This document shows, piece after piece, positions 44,101-52,712 of a stretch of 64,000 nt of DNA. A program made the position numbers and the translations under genes. The notes under the pieces were generated by a model, which did not search any database, was not told where the DNA came from, and was given only the letters and a program-made list of their open reading frames with translations. This DNA comes from Alphaproteobacteria bacterium. GTDB lineage: Bacteria > Pseudomonadota > Alphaproteobacteria > Ferrovibrionales > Ferrovibrionaceae. Each line of letters begins with the position of its first letter. The stretch's first letter is position 1. The stretch is taken from positions 124,001 to 188,000 of the forward strand of contig JAFKFH010000016.1 of NCBI GenBank assembly GCA_017307375.1, given 5' to 3'.

Positions 44101-44141
44101 GTCGGACCGGGGCTCCGTCCCCGACCATGCGGGGGTCCGAC
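44101..44141 (+). promoter_or_regulatory. Structured 5' region with mutually exclusive hairpins before MFS gene
   Basis: GTCGGACC (44101-44108) pairs perfectly with GGTCCGAC (44134-44141). Inside, GGGG (44109-44112) can pair with CCCC (44119-44122), or CCCCG (44119-44123) can pair with CGGGG downstream (44130-44134), so two inner stems compete. The element ends 25 bases before the MFS start. It looks like an attenuator or a leader structure, but could be a palindromic protein site. Confidence 0.45.
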
Positions 44142-44165
44142 ACTCCCTGCAGGATTTCCATAATT

Positions 44166-45380
44166 ATGACATTCCATGGTGAAGATTTGAGGAATTGGTC
44201 GATTGTCTGTCTTGGATTCCTGACATTGTCGCTCGCATTCTCCAGCCGCCAGATCCTTGGCCTCGCGATGCCGGTCTGGGAGGTCGACCCGGGGTGGAGC
44301 CGGTCATTCGTGTCGTCAGGCGGTGCGCTCGCCCTGGTCACGATGGCTGTGGTGTCACCTTTTGCCGGCAATCTGATCGATCGTCACGGCCCGCGCCTGC
44401 TGCTCTCTGGCGGATGTTTCCTGATCTTTTCCGGCTTGATGATCGTTGCCATGGCCGACAGCCGCTGGGTCTTCCTGGCAGGTTTTTCCGGTCTCGCCGC
44501 GATCGGTTTCGGGGCGATCGCCACCCATGTCGTGGCCACCGCCATCGCGCTGCGCTTCCCTGACGGGCACCGTGGCCTGGCCACCGGCATCGGCACCGCC
44601 GGGGCCACGGCCGGCCAGTTCGTGATCGTGCCGCTGGCCGCGTTCCTGTTGCAGACCACCGACTGGCGCCTGGCGACGGCGGCGCTGGCGACCGCCTGCG
44701 CGGCGGTCGGACTCCTTGCGTTCATCGGCCTGGGCCGTGGGGGCGCCCGGGCCAGGGCCGAAGGGCAGCGCGCGGAAGCGCTGGGATCGCGACTGCGCTT
44801 CCTGCTTCGCAACCCTGTCTTCCACGTGCTGTTCTGGAGCTTCCTGCTCTGTGGTTTCACCACGTCGGGCGTGATCGAGACGCATTTCCTGCCTTATGCG
44901 GTGGCCTGCGGCTTCCCGCCGCTGCCGGGCGCGACCGCCTATGGCGTTCTGTCGGGCGTCAACCTCGTCGGGATGATCCTGTCGGGCTGGCTGACCGACC
45001 GGGTCAACCGGCCGCTGCTGCTGGGCGGCATCTACATCGCCCGGGCCTGCTGCTTCGTCCTGCTGATGCAGGTCGCCGACAGCTACCCGACACTGATTCT
45101 GTTCGCCGTCCTGTTCGGCCTGTTCGATTATTCGACGATCCCGGTGACGGCGAGCCTGGCGGCCAGCCATCTCGGTGTCCGGGTCATGGGGCTGGCCATG
45201 GGGCTGATCTCGGCCGGCCACGCCGTCGGCGGGGCGGCCGGTGCCTTTCTCGGCGGCTGGCTGTTCGATCAGTTCGCCCGCTACGACTGGGTCTGGATTG
45301 CCGCTGTCGGATTGGCCGGCCTTGCCGGACTGCTGGCATTGACTCTGCGCGAGCGCGCCTCGGTCAGGGCCGCTGGCTGA
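44166..45380 (+). CDS. MFS transporter (12-TM, oxalate/monocarboxylate-type)
   Basis: A 404-residue major facilitator. About twelve hydrophobic segments are visible; after helix 2 comes the antiporter-like GNLIDRHGPRLLL, and in the second half SGWLTDRVNRPLLL occupies the equivalent loop. The sequence resembles the oxalate:formate/monocarboxylate branch. The ATG at 44166 is chosen because it begins a plausible short cytoplasmic N-terminus; an upstream start would run into the hairpin region. Divergent from the GcvA-like LysR. Its 3' end overlaps the convergent MFS gene by 17 bases. Substrate unknown. Confidence 0.85.
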   Translation: MTFHGEDLRNWSIVCLGFLTLSLAFSSRQILGLAMPVWEVDPGWSRSFVSSGGALALVTMAVVSPFAGNLIDRHGPRLLLSGGCFLIFSGLMIVAMADSRWVFLAGFSGLAAIGFGAIATHVVATAIALRFPDGHRGLATGIGTAGATAGQFVIVPLAAFLLQTTDWRLATAALATACAAVGLLAFIGLGRGGARARAEGQRAEALGSRLRFLLRNPVFHVLFWSFLLCGFTTSGVIETHFLPYAVACGFPPLPGATAYGVLSGVNLVGMILSGWLTDRVNRPLLLGGIYIARACCFVLLMQVADSYPTLILFAVLFGLFDYSTIPVTASLAASHLGVRVMGLAMGLISAGHAVGGAAGAFLGGWLFDQFARYDWVWIAAVGLAGLAGLLALTLRERASVRAAG

Positions 45381-46554
45381 ACGCGACTAGCTGGTCGGCG
45401 ATGGCGGCGATCAGCAGCGCGGCGGCCCCGCAGCAGAAGACCGCCGCGTAATTCTCGCCGCTATGGGCGAACAGGAAAGCATAGCCATAGCCGCCGAGGG
45501 CCTGGAACAGGGCGAAGGCGATCGTCGCCCGGCTCCAGCCCAGGCGCTGCCCGTCCGGATTGCCGGCCGACAGTTCCTGGATCCGGCCGAGCACCAGCGG
45601 CGCGATGCCGGGGGTGAAGGCGCCGACCGCCGCCGCGGCGATGGCGACCACGGCCGGGTGCCCCGACACCGCGAGCGCGACAAGCCCCGCCGCCTGGCCG
45701 AGCAGGACCAGGCGGTAGCCGCGGCCGAAGCCGATCCGGTCGCCGAGCTGGCCGCACAGGACCGGCCCGGCGATCGAGCCGGCGCCATAGAGCACCCAGG
45801 TCATGGCGCCGGCATCGATGCCCCGTCCCAGACCGCGGGCGACGTAGTCGGCCAGCAGCATCATCACCGGCACCAGGCCCAGCGCGTTCAGCGCATATTC
45901 GCCGTAGAGGACGCGAAGCTCCACGCTTTCGCGCAGCCGCGCCGGCGCGACTGCCGCAGCCGGCCGATGCCGCCCCGGCCAGCCGAACCAGCTGACCGCG
46001 GTCAGCGCCAGCGACACCGCGCCGAGGCCGAGCCAGGTTTCGCGCAGGCCGAGCCGCAGCAGCGCCGGGACCAGCGTTCCCGAGGCGGCGATTCCCAGGC
46101 CGACGCCGAGAAAGATGATGCCGCCGACCAGCCCGCGCCGCCCGGCCGGGATATGCGGCAGGATCGAGGTCGCAACCAGCACCATGATCGCGCCGCCGGA
46201 CAGGCCGGACAGGAAACGCCAGGCGAAGTACCAGGTGATCGAGACCGGCCAGGCGCAGGCAAAGAACGCCGCGGTGGCAACGATCATCATCAGCCGCAGG
46301 ACCGAGGGGCTGGAAAAGCGCTGGGCCAGCGGCTGGCCGATCAGGGCACCGGCGAGATAGCCGGCGAAGTTCGCCGCGGCCAGCGCCACGACGTCGGAGG
46401 CGGGAAACCAGTGGGCGGCGATCAGCGGCGGCACCAGCGGGGTATAGGCGAAACGGGCGAGGCCGATGGCGACCAGGCTGGCCGACAGCCCGGAGGCCGT
46501 CGCAAACCAGGCCCGGCCGTCGAGACGCGTGGCCGGTTCGCCGACGGCGGTCAT
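45364..46554 (-). CDS. MFS transporter (YbfB/YjiJ family)
   Basis: A 396-residue, 12-helix membrane transporter. The N-terminal FATASGLSASLVAIGLARFAYTPLVPPL followed by AAANFAGYLAGALIG is characteristic of the YbfB/YjiJ-type subfamily. Its start overlaps the stop of the TetR gene by 4 bases, so the regulator and transporter form a typical drug- or metabolite-efflux pair. The transported compound is unknown. Confidence 0.88.
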   Translation of the reverse strand: MTAVGEPATRLDGRAWFATASGLSASLVAIGLARFAYTPLVPPLIAAHWFPASDVVALAAANFAGYLAGALIGQPLAQRFSSPSVLRLMMIVATAAFFACAWPVSITWYFAWRFLSGLSGGAIMVLVATSILPHIPAGRRGLVGGIIFLGVGLGIAASGTLVPALLRLGLRETWLGLGAVSLALTAVSWFGWPGRHRPAAAVAPARLRESVELRVLYGEYALNALGLVPVMMLLADYVARGLGRGIDAGAMTWVLYGAGSIAGPVLCGQLGDRIGFGRGYRLVLLGQAAGLVALAVSGHPAVVAIAAAAVGAFTPGIAPLVLGRIQELSAGNPDGQRLGWSRATIAFALFQALGGYGYAFLFAHSGENYAAVFCCGAAALLIAAIADQLVAFSQRP

Positions 46555-47168
46555 GGCCTCGTCTCCTCCGCCGCCGGCAGCGGCGGCAGGCCCAGAAGCG
46601 TCAGTACAGGCGCGACAGCGGCGCTCAGCCGGTCGCGGCCGGGACCAAGCCGGGCCAGCACCCGGATCCCCAGCAGCACCGCGGTCAGCATGGCCGCGGC
46701 CTGCGCCGGAGCGGGTTCGAGCGGGATCGAGCCGGCGGCGCCGGCGCGCGCCAGGCGACCGTGGAAGAAGGTTTCGATGACCCTGATTTCATCATCGACC
46801 ACGGCGCGCATCGCCGGGTCGCGGGGACCCGCCTCCAGTGCCGAATTGACCAGGAAGCAGCCGCGCGCCCCGGGATCGGCGACCGAACGGTCGATGATCT
46901 CGACGAAGAACCGGGTGACCGCCAGCGCCGGGTCGGCCATCGCCTCGAGCCGCCGCACGCGGTCGTGCAGCGTTTGTTCGAGATAGTGGTCGAGCGCGCG
47001 CCGGAACAAGGCCCGCTTGTCGCCGAAGGCGTTGTAGAGGCTGGCGGGGGGCAGCGCCATCGCCTGCGTCAGCTGACGGGTCGAGGTGCCCTCATAGCCA
47101 TGGCTCCAGAAGCAGTCGGCAGCGGCATCGAGCACTCGGTGCTCGTCGAATTCGCGCGGGCGGGGCAT
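46551..47168 (-). CDS. TetR/AcrR-family regulator of the MFS gene
   Basis: A 205-residue repressor. MPRPREFDEHRVLDAAADCFWSHGYEGTSTRQLTQAM followed by SLYNAFGDKRALF forms the helix-turn-helix of the NemR/YxaF-like TetR branch. GCFLVNSALE in the ligand domain carries a cysteine, which in some relatives senses electrophiles. It is first in the leftward pair with the YbfB-type transporter and divergent from hldE. Two operator-like palindromes lie directly upstream at 47179-47223. Confidence 0.9.
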   Translation of the reverse strand: MPRPREFDEHRVLDAAADCFWSHGYEGTSTRQLTQAMALPPASLYNAFGDKRALFRRALDHYLEQTLHDRVRRLEAMADPALAVTRFFVEIIDRSVADPGARGCFLVNSALEAGPRDPAMRAVVDDEIRVIETFFHGRLARAGAAGSIPLEPAPAQAAAMLTAVLLGIRVLARLGPGRDRLSAAVAPVLTLLGLPPLPAAEETRP

Positions 47169-47178
47169 CGGTCCATCG

Positions 47179-47200
47179 TTTTAGAGCTTTCGTTCCAAAA
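47179..47200. promoter_or_regulatory. TetR-type operator copy 1
   Basis: A 22-base imperfect palindrome bounded by TTTTAGAG and TTCCAAAA lies 10 bases upstream of the TetR start. It shares the TTCCAA/TTGGA half-site with the clearer copy at 47206-47223, 25 bases further. Tandem sites over the regulator's own promoter suggest autorepression. Confidence 0.45.
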
Positions 47201-47205
47201 CCATA

Positions 47206-47223
47206 TTGGAGCGATCGATCCAA
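47206..47223. promoter_or_regulatory. TetR-type operator copy 2
   Basis: TTGGAGCGATCGATCCAA is an 18-base palindrome with a single mismatched pair. It lies 38 bases upstream of the TetR gene and about 97 bases upstream of hldE on the other strand. It is the strongest dyad in this divergent interval and the likely primary site for the TetR protein of 46551-47168. Confidence 0.6.
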
Positions 47224-47319
47224 AAGACAAGGCTGCGCGCCGCTCGCCTTGCGCGGGGGCGGCCCCCTCCCTATGCTCCGCCCGATGACGAGACCCCCCA
47301 TTTTCGACGAATTTGCGCC

Positions 47320-48786
47320 ATGAGCGACTTCCAACCCGGCCGCATCGACTCGTTTGCCGACGCCACCGTGCTGATCCTCGGCGATGTCATGCTCGACCGC
47401 TACATCCATGGCCGGGTCGACAGGATGTCGCCGGAGGCGCCGATTCCGGTGCTGGCGATCGAATGGGAAAACGCCATGGCGGGCGGGGCGGGCAATGTCG
47501 CCCGGAACGTCGCCGGGCTCGGCGCGCGTGCCATTCTGGTCGGCCTCGTCGGCGCCGACGAGGCGGGCCGCGAACTCGCCCGTCTGCTGAAGCTGACGCC
47601 GCGGGTCGATGCCCGGCTGGTGACCGATACGTCGCGGCCGACCACCGCCAAGACCCGCTTCGTCGCCGGGCGCCAGCAATTGCTGCGCGCTGACGCCGAG
47701 CAGACGGCGGTGCCGGCAGCGGCGGGGGTCGATGCCCTGATGGTGGAATTCCGCCGGGCGCTGGGCGAGGCCGACGTGGTCGTCTTGTCCGACTATGCCA
47801 AGGGGGTGCTGGGCGACGCGTTGCTCGGCCAAGCCATTGCCGCCGCCCGGCAAGCCGGCAAGCCGATCGTAACCGATCCGAAAAGCCGCGATTTCACGCG
47901 CTATCGCGGGTCGTCGATCATCACGCCCAACCGGTCGGAATTCGCCGCGGCATCGGGCGTGCACAGCCGCGATGCCGCGGCGATCGCGACCGGTGCCCGT
48001 GCGCTGATCGAGGCTGCCGGGATCGATGCGATCCTCGTCACCCGTGGCGAGGATGGCATGTCGCTGATCGCCGGCAGTGCCGGCGATCCCGCGCTCGACC
48101 TTGCCACCGAGGCGCGTGAAGTGTTCGACGTGTCGGGTGCCGGCGATACCGTCGTCGCGGTCCTGGCGGTCGCCCGCGCCGCCGGTGCGGACTGGGCCGA
48201 GGCCGCGCGCCTCGCCAATACCGCTGCCGGCATCGCCGTCGCCAAGGCCGGCACCGCCGTCGTCTATCCGGCCGAACTGACGCGGGCGCTGCATGCCACC
48301 GAGGTGCTGTCCACCGACGCCAAGATCGTCACGCTGGACGAGGCGATGGAGCGTGTGGCGCTGTGGCGGGCGCGGCGCGAACGCGTCGGCTTCACCAATG
48401 GCTGCTTCGACCTGATCCATCCCGGCCATATCTCGCTGATCGGCCAGGCGCGCGCCGCCTGCGACCGGCTGATCGTCGGCCTGAATTCCGATGCCTCGGT
48501 GCGCCGGCTGAAAGGCGAGACCCGGCCGGTGCAGAACGAGACCGCGCGCGCGATCGTGCTGGCCTCGCTGGCCCATGTCGACCTCGTCGTCGTCTTCGGC
48601 GAGGATACGCCGATCGAGCTGATCGCGGCGCTTCGGCCCGACGTGCTGGTCAAGGGGGCCGACTATACCGTCGACAAGGTCGTCGGCTCGGATCTGGTGC
48701 GATCCTACGGCGGCCGGGTGGTGCTTGCGGATCTCGTTCCCGGCCAGTCGACGACGCGCACGGTTGCACGCATCGCAGGAGGCTGA
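47320..48786 (+). CDS. hldE: Bifunctional heptose-7-phosphate kinase/heptose-1-phosphate adenylyltransferase
   Basis: A 488-residue fusion making ADP-glycero-manno-heptose for the lipopolysaccharide inner core. The N-terminal PfkB kinase domain (about 1-320) has LILGDVMLDRYIHG, GGAGNVARNVAGLG and the anion-hole DVSGAGDTVVAV. The C-terminal nucleotidyltransferase (about 345-488) has GFTNGCFDLIHPGHI and VKGADYTVD. The ATG at 47320 begins the conserved sequence. It is followed 3 bases later by hldD. gmhA and gmhB are not in the window. Confidence 0.96.
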   Translation: MSDFQPGRIDSFADATVLILGDVMLDRYIHGRVDRMSPEAPIPVLAIEWENAMAGGAGNVARNVAGLGARAILVGLVGADEAGRELARLLKLTPRVDARLVTDTSRPTTAKTRFVAGRQQLLRADAEQTAVPAAAGVDALMVEFRRALGEADVVVLSDYAKGVLGDALLGQAIAAARQAGKPIVTDPKSRDFTRYRGSSIITPNRSEFAAASGVHSRDAAAIATGARALIEAAGIDAILVTRGEDGMSLIAGSAGDPALDLATEAREVFDVSGAGDTVVAVLAVARAAGADWAEAARLANTAAGIAVAKAGTAVVYPAELTRALHATEVLSTDAKIVTLDEAMERVALWRARRERVGFTNGCFDLIHPGHISLIGQARAACDRLIVGLNSDASVRRLKGETRPVQNETARAIVLASLAHVDLVVVFGEDTPIELIAALRPDVLVKGADYTVDKVVGSDLVRSYGGRVVLADLVPGQSTTRTVARIAGG

Positions 48787-48789
48787 CCC

Positions 48790-49773
48790 ATGATCCTCGT
48801 CACCGGCGGGGCCGGCTTCATCGGATCCAACATCGTCGCCGGCCTGGCCGATCGCGGTGTGCCCGTCGCGGTCTGCGATCATTTCGGCCATGGCGACAAG
48901 TGGAAGAACCTGCGCCGGCACGAAGTCGCCGACCTGATCACCCCCGATGCACTGATGGCTTGGCTGGACCGCCACGGCGGCCGGCTGACCGCGGTCGTTC
49001 ATCTCGGCGCGATCTCGGCGACCACCGAAACCGATGTCGATCTGATCGTCGCCGCGAACTTTCGCCTGTCGCTCGATTTGTGGGAATGGTGTGCCTATCG
49101 GCGGGTCCCGTTCATCTACGCTTCGTCGGCCGCAACCTACGGCGACGGCGAGGCAGGTTTCGCCGATGACGCGAGCCCCCAGGCCCTGGCGCGTCTGAAG
49201 CCGCTCAATCCCTATGGCTGGTCCAAGCTGGCGACCGACCGCCGCTTCGTCCGGCTGGTCGATTCGGGCGGCCCGGTGCCGCCGCAATGGGTGGGGCTGA
49301 AGTTCTTCAACGTCTATGGCCCGAACGAGTACCACAAGGGCGACATGCGGTCGGTGATCGCGAAGAACTACGAGACGATCGCGGCGGGAAACCCGCTGCG
49401 GCTGTTCAAGTCCTATCGCCCCGACTATGCCGATGGCGGCCAGAAGCGCGATTTCGTCTATGTCCGCGACTGCGTCGACATCATCGTCTGGCTGATCGGA
49501 CACTCCAAGGTTTCAGGGATCTTCAATATCGGCTCGGGCCGCGCGCGCAGCTGGGTCGAACTGGGCGAGGCGATGTTCCGCGCCGTCGGGCGCGCGCCGG
49601 CGATCGAGTTCATCGAGATGCCGGAAACGCTGCGACCGAAGTACCAGTATTTCACCGAGGCGCCGATCGACCGCCTGCGCGCCGCCGGCTACGACCGGCC
49701 GATGACGACGCTGGAAGACGGTATCGCCGACTACGTCCAGCGCTATCTCGCGACCGACGATCCCTATCGCTGA
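48790..49773 (+). CDS. hldD: ADP-L-glycero-D-manno-heptose 6-epimerase
   Basis: A 327-residue extended SDR converting ADP-D,D-heptose to ADP-L,D-heptose, the last step before lipopolysaccharide core assembly. The nucleotide-binding MILVTGGAGFIGSNIV starts at residue 1. The active-site Tyr and Lys are in NPYGWSK, and FFNVYGPNEYHKGDMRSV is the family's substrate-binding signature. It starts 3 bases after hldE, with AGGAGGCTGACC as ribosome site. Its end overlaps the convergent hydrolase gene by 10 bases. Confidence 0.96.
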   Translation: MILVTGGAGFIGSNIVAGLADRGVPVAVCDHFGHGDKWKNLRRHEVADLITPDALMAWLDRHGGRLTAVVHLGAISATTETDVDLIVAANFRLSLDLWEWCAYRRVPFIYASSAATYGDGEAGFADDASPQALARLKPLNPYGWSKLATDRRFVRLVDSGGPVPPQWVGLKFFNVYGPNEYHKGDMRSVIAKNYETIAAGNPLRLFKSYRPDYADGGQKRDFVYVRDCVDIIVWLIGHSKVSGIFNIGSGRARSWVELGEAMFRAVGRAPAIEFIEMPETLRPKYQYFTEAPIDRLRAAGYDRPMTTLEDGIADYVQRYLATDDPYR

Positions 49774-50591
49774 AGCTGGCGCTGAAACTGGCCGAGAAAG
49801 GCTTCGATCGCGTCGTTGACGCGGGCGGGCTGCTCGACCGGTGCCAGATGCCCGGCCTGCGGGATGCGGATCAGCCGCGAACCGTCGATCACCTTGTGCA
49901 GCCATTCGGCCTTGGCCGGCGGTGTCGCCAGATCCTCGTCGCCGACCAGCACCAGCGTCGGCACGCCGATGCCGGCGAGGTCGGCTTCCGCGATGCCTTC
50001 CCGCTCGATGACGCCGTTGACCGCCCGCCAGATGCTGCGCCGGTTGCGCGCCAGCCGATCGCGCCAGGTCGCCTGGTCGGCGGCGCGCCGGGCATCGGTC
50101 AGGAAACTGTGCCCGAAGAACAGCGGCATCAGCCGGTCGGCGTAAAGGCCAAGCCCGAAAAACCGGGTCACCATGTTCATCCGGCGATAGCGCGGGGCGT
50201 TCGCCATCGGCTCGGACCCGCCCGTCGTCGCCATCAGGATCAGCGAGCGCAGCAGGTCCGGCCGGCGGACGCCCAGCCGCATCGCGACGTAGCCACCCAT
50301 CGACAAGCCGACGAAATGGACCGGGCCGGGCGCCAGCGCCTCGAGCAGCGCCACCGCATCCTGGTAGACCGTCTCGATGCCGATGCTCCCGGCCCGGTCG
50401 TCGGCCGATCGCCCCTGGCCGCGATGGTCGTAGGCGATGCAGCGATAGCGCCCGGCGAAATGCGCGACCTGGGCGGCAAACAGCCGTGTGTCCCACAACA
50501 GGCCGTGCGCGAACACGATGGTCTGCCCGGTGCTGCCCGGCCCCGAATCCTCGTAGAACAGCTCGGTGCCGTTGACGGACAGCCGCGGCAT
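49764..50591 (-). CDS. Alpha/beta hydrolase (3-oxoadipate enol-lactonase-like fold)
   Basis: A 275-residue alpha/beta hydrolase. The oxyanion region reads FAHGLLWDTRLF, AYDHRGQGRSADD follows, and the nucleophile elbow is GLSMGGYVA with the catalytic Ser. VLVGDEDLATPP carries the acid and QAGHLAPVEQP the His. The ATG at 50591 begins the fold. It is 5 bases downstream of the SDR gene, forming a two-gene operon. An esterase or lactonase acting on the SDR product is a reasonable guess, but no substrate can be named. Confidence 0.9.
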   Translation of the reverse strand: MPRLSVNGTELFYEDSGPGSTGQTIVFAHGLLWDTRLFAAQVAHFAGRYRCIAYDHRGQGRSADDRAGSIGIETVYQDAVALLEALAPGPVHFVGLSMGGYVAMRLGVRRPDLLRSLILMATTGGSEPMANAPRYRRMNMVTRFFGLGLYADRLMPLFFGHSFLTDARRAADQATWRDRLARNRRSIWRAVNGVIEREGIAEADLAGIGVPTLVLVGDEDLATPPAKAEWLHKVIDGSRLIRIPQAGHLAPVEQPARVNDAIEAFLGQFQRQLQR

Positions 50592-50596
50592 GGCGC

Positions 50597-51367
50597 TCAC
50601 ATCGCCGAAATGCCGCCGTCCAGCCGCAGTTCGGATCCGGTCATGAACTTCGATTCCTCCGAAGCCAGGTAGACGATGGCGTGGCCGACGTCGGAGGCCT
50701 CGCCCAGCCGCCCCAGCGGCACCTGGCGCTCGAGCTTCTGGCGCACGACAGCCGGGTCCGGCCCCTGCGACAGCAGCATCTGCTGGACCATCGGGGTATC
50801 GATGAAGGTCGGGTGGATCGAATTGCACCTGATGTTGTAGCCCTTGCGGGCGCAATGCAGAGCGATCGACTTGGCCAGATGCCGTACCCCGGCCTTCGAT
50901 GAATTGTAGGCGGCCATGTTGTGGCCGGCGATGATGCCGGCGATCGACGACAGGATGATGATCGAACCGGGCGCATACAGCCGCATCACCGGCAAGGCGG
51001 TCTTGGTGCCGTAGAACACTGCGTCGAGGTTGACGGCATGGCTCAGACGCCACATTTCCAGTGACGTATCCTCGATCGTGCCGCCATGACCGACACCTGC
51101 CGAATGGACCAGGGTGTCGAGGCGCCCGAACGCCGCGACGGTCTTGTCGACGGCGCCGGCCCAGGCCTCGAACTCGGTCACGTCGAGGGGCAGGGCGATC
51201 GCATCGCGGCCGATCGCGGCGGCGGCCGCCTCGGCGCCTTCGGCATTGCGGTCGGCCAGCGCGACCTTCGCGCCCTCGGCCACCATCATTTCCGCCGCGG
51301 TCCTGCCGATGCCCGATGCCGCACCCGTGATCAGCGCGACCTTGCCGTTCAAGCGACCCATGGCCAT
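50597..51367 (-). CDS. Short-chain dehydrogenase/reductase
   Basis: A 256-residue classical SDR with LITGAASGIGRTAAEMM for the nucleotide, SAGVGHGG, a catalytic Ser in SSIAGI, and YNSSK carrying the Tyr and Lys. LADRNAE after beta-2 suggests NAD preference. The ATG at 51367 is chosen, with GGGAGG 4 bases before it; the ATG two codons later is also possible. It forms an operon with the alpha/beta hydrolase and is divergent from the sugar-dehydrogenase gene. The sequence resembles cyclohexanol or 3-hydroxy dehydrogenases, but specificity is open. Confidence 0.92.
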   Translation of the reverse strand: MAMGRLNGKVALITGAASGIGRTAAEMMVAEGAKVALADRNAEGAEAAAAAIGRDAIALPLDVTEFEAWAGAVDKTVAAFGRLDTLVHSAGVGHGGTIEDTSLEMWRLSHAVNLDAVFYGTKTALPVMRLYAPGSIIILSSIAGIIAGHNMAAYNSSKAGVRHLAKSIALHCARKGYNIRCNSIHPTFIDTPMVQQMLLSQGPDPAVVRQKLERQVPLGRLGEASDVGHAIVYLASEESKFMTGSELRLDGGISAM

Positions 51368-51408
51368 TTTTCCTCCCATTACCAAACCGGGGCCAGCATA
51401 GCCATACG

Positions 51409-51418
51409 ACCGTACGGT
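51409..51418. promoter_or_regulatory. Short palindrome in SDR/sugar-dehydrogenase divergent region
   Basis: ACCGTACGGT is a perfect 10-base palindrome within CATACGACCGTACGGTAG, midway in the 74-base interval between the divergent SDR and sugar-dehydrogenase genes. The wording recalls TetR-type CATACCGAC...GGTATG sites, but the arms are short and one base is out of register. No regulator gene is adjacent. Confidence 0.35.
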
Positions 51419-51441
51419 AGAAAGAGGGAGAGGACGCCGAG

Positions 51442-52671
51442 ATGCGCATTCGAATCGCCCTGGGCCTGCTTGGCCTTGTCGGCCTCGCCGCGTTGCCGGC
51501 GCTGGCCCAGAACGATCCCGTCGGTACCCGCTATCTGATCCGGCCGGCCGATCTGCCGAAGCCGTTCGCCACGCCCTCGGCCTCCAACAGCGGCCGGGTC
51601 GTGCCCCGCCCGCCCGGCCATCGCTTCTCGACGCTGCCCGGCTTTACCATGACGGTCTTTGCCGACGGCTTTTCGAACGCGCGCTACCTGCATGTCGCGG
51701 CCAACGGCGACGTCCTGCTGGCCGAGACCCGCGCCGGCCGCATCAGCGTGCTGCGCGACGCCGATGGCGACGGCCGGGCCGAGACGGTCGCGGTATTGGC
51801 CGAGAACCTCGACCAGCCGCACGGCCTGGTGGCGCGCGACGGCTGGCTCTATGTCGGCGAGGCGACCCAGGTTCGCCGCCTGCCCTACACCCCCGGTGAT
51901 CTGAAGGCGCGCGGTGCACCCGAGGATGTCACCAGGCCGGGCAGCCTGGGGGCTTCGCCCGGCAATCATCGCACGCGCGAGATCCTGTTCGCACCCGACG
52001 GCCAGACGTTCTATGTCTCGGTCGGCAGTCGCGGCAATCTCGACGAGGAACCGTTGCCGCATGCCTCGATCCAATGGTTCAGGGCGGATGGATCGGGCCA
52101 GCGCCCGTTCGCGACCGGCCTGCGCAATCCGATCGGCATGGGATGGGAGCCCCGCACCGGCGCCCTCTACACCATCGTCAACGAACGCGACGGCTATGGC
52201 GACGAGATGGTGCCGGACTATCTGACCCAGGTCCGCGACGGCGATTTCTATGGCTGGCCCTATGCGCTGACCGGTGCGGTCGCCGACCCGCAGTTCGGGG
52301 CGAAGCGCCCCGACCTGGTGGCCCGCACCAGGACGCCCGACGTGCTGTTCCGCGCCCATTCGGCGCCGATCGGCATGGTGTTCTATACCGGCGACCAGTT
52401 CCCGGCCGACTACAAGGGCGATGCCTTCGTCACCCTGCAGGGGTCCTGGAATGCCCGGCAGCCGACCGGGTACAAGATCGTGCGGGTCCCCTTCCGCGAC
52501 GGACGCCCGACGGGCGAATATGTCAACTTCGTCACCAATCTCTGGGTCTCCGGCACGTCGCGGGCCGAGATCGTCGCGCGGCCGGCCGGCATCGCCCAGG
52601 CCCGCGACGGCGCGCTGCTGGTCGCCGACGACGGTTCGCAGACGGTTTGGCGCATCGCCTACACCGAGTAG
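51442..52671 (+). CDS. PQQ-dependent soluble sugar/sorbosone dehydrogenase-like protein
   Basis: A 409-residue exported beta-propeller of the soluble glucose dehydrogenase/L-sorbosone dehydrogenase type, which oxidises sugars with PQQ in the periplasm. The signal peptide is RIALGLLGLVGLAALPALA. The mature part has LPGFTMTVFADGFSNARYLHVAANGDVLLAE, DQPHGLVARDGWLYVG, TGLRNPIGMGWEP and GDFYGWPYA. The ATG at 51442 lies at the end of GAGGACGCCGAG. Whether PQQ synthesis genes exist is not visible here. It stands alone between the SDR and fdsR genes. Confidence 0.88.
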   Translation: MRIRIALGLLGLVGLAALPALAQNDPVGTRYLIRPADLPKPFATPSASNSGRVVPRPPGHRFSTLPGFTMTVFADGFSNARYLHVAANGDVLLAETRAGRISVLRDADGDGRAETVAVLAENLDQPHGLVARDGWLYVGEATQVRRLPYTPGDLKARGAPEDVTRPGSLGASPGNHRTREILFAPDGQTFYVSVGSRGNLDEEPLPHASIQWFRADGSGQRPFATGLRNPIGMGWEPRTGALYTIVNERDGYGDEMVPDYLTQVRDGDFYGWPYALTGAVADPQFGAKRPDLVARTRTPDVLFRAHSAPIGMVFYTGDQFPADYKGDAFVTLQGSWNARQPTGYKIVRVPFRDGRPTGEYVNFVTNLWVSGTSRAEIVARPAGIAQARDGALLVADDGSQTVWRIAYTE

Positions 52672-52700
52672 CGCATTTGCCGCGCCGCCACCGGATGCGC
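52671..52700 (+). terminator. Weak hairpin after the sugar-dehydrogenase gene
   Basis: GCGCAT (52671-52676) and ATGCGC (52695-52700) form a perfect 6-base stem around an 18-base loop, starting at the last base of the stop codon and followed by TAACCTTTTG. It may terminate the sugar-dehydrogenase transcript just before fdsR. The loop is long and the T-run short. Confidence 0.4.
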
Positions 52701-52712
52701 TAACCTTTTGCC

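Noticed and set aside
44071-44165. Possible tRNA-like or small RNA in the hairpin region before the MFS gene
   Set aside because: The stems form a single nested structure without an acceptor stem, anticodon or CCA; it is recorded instead as a leader structure.
49764-49773. Overlap of hldD and the hydrolase as a sign of misannotation
   Set aside because: Both ends are within conserved-length proteins, and short convergent overlaps recur in this compact region (for example 45364-45380).
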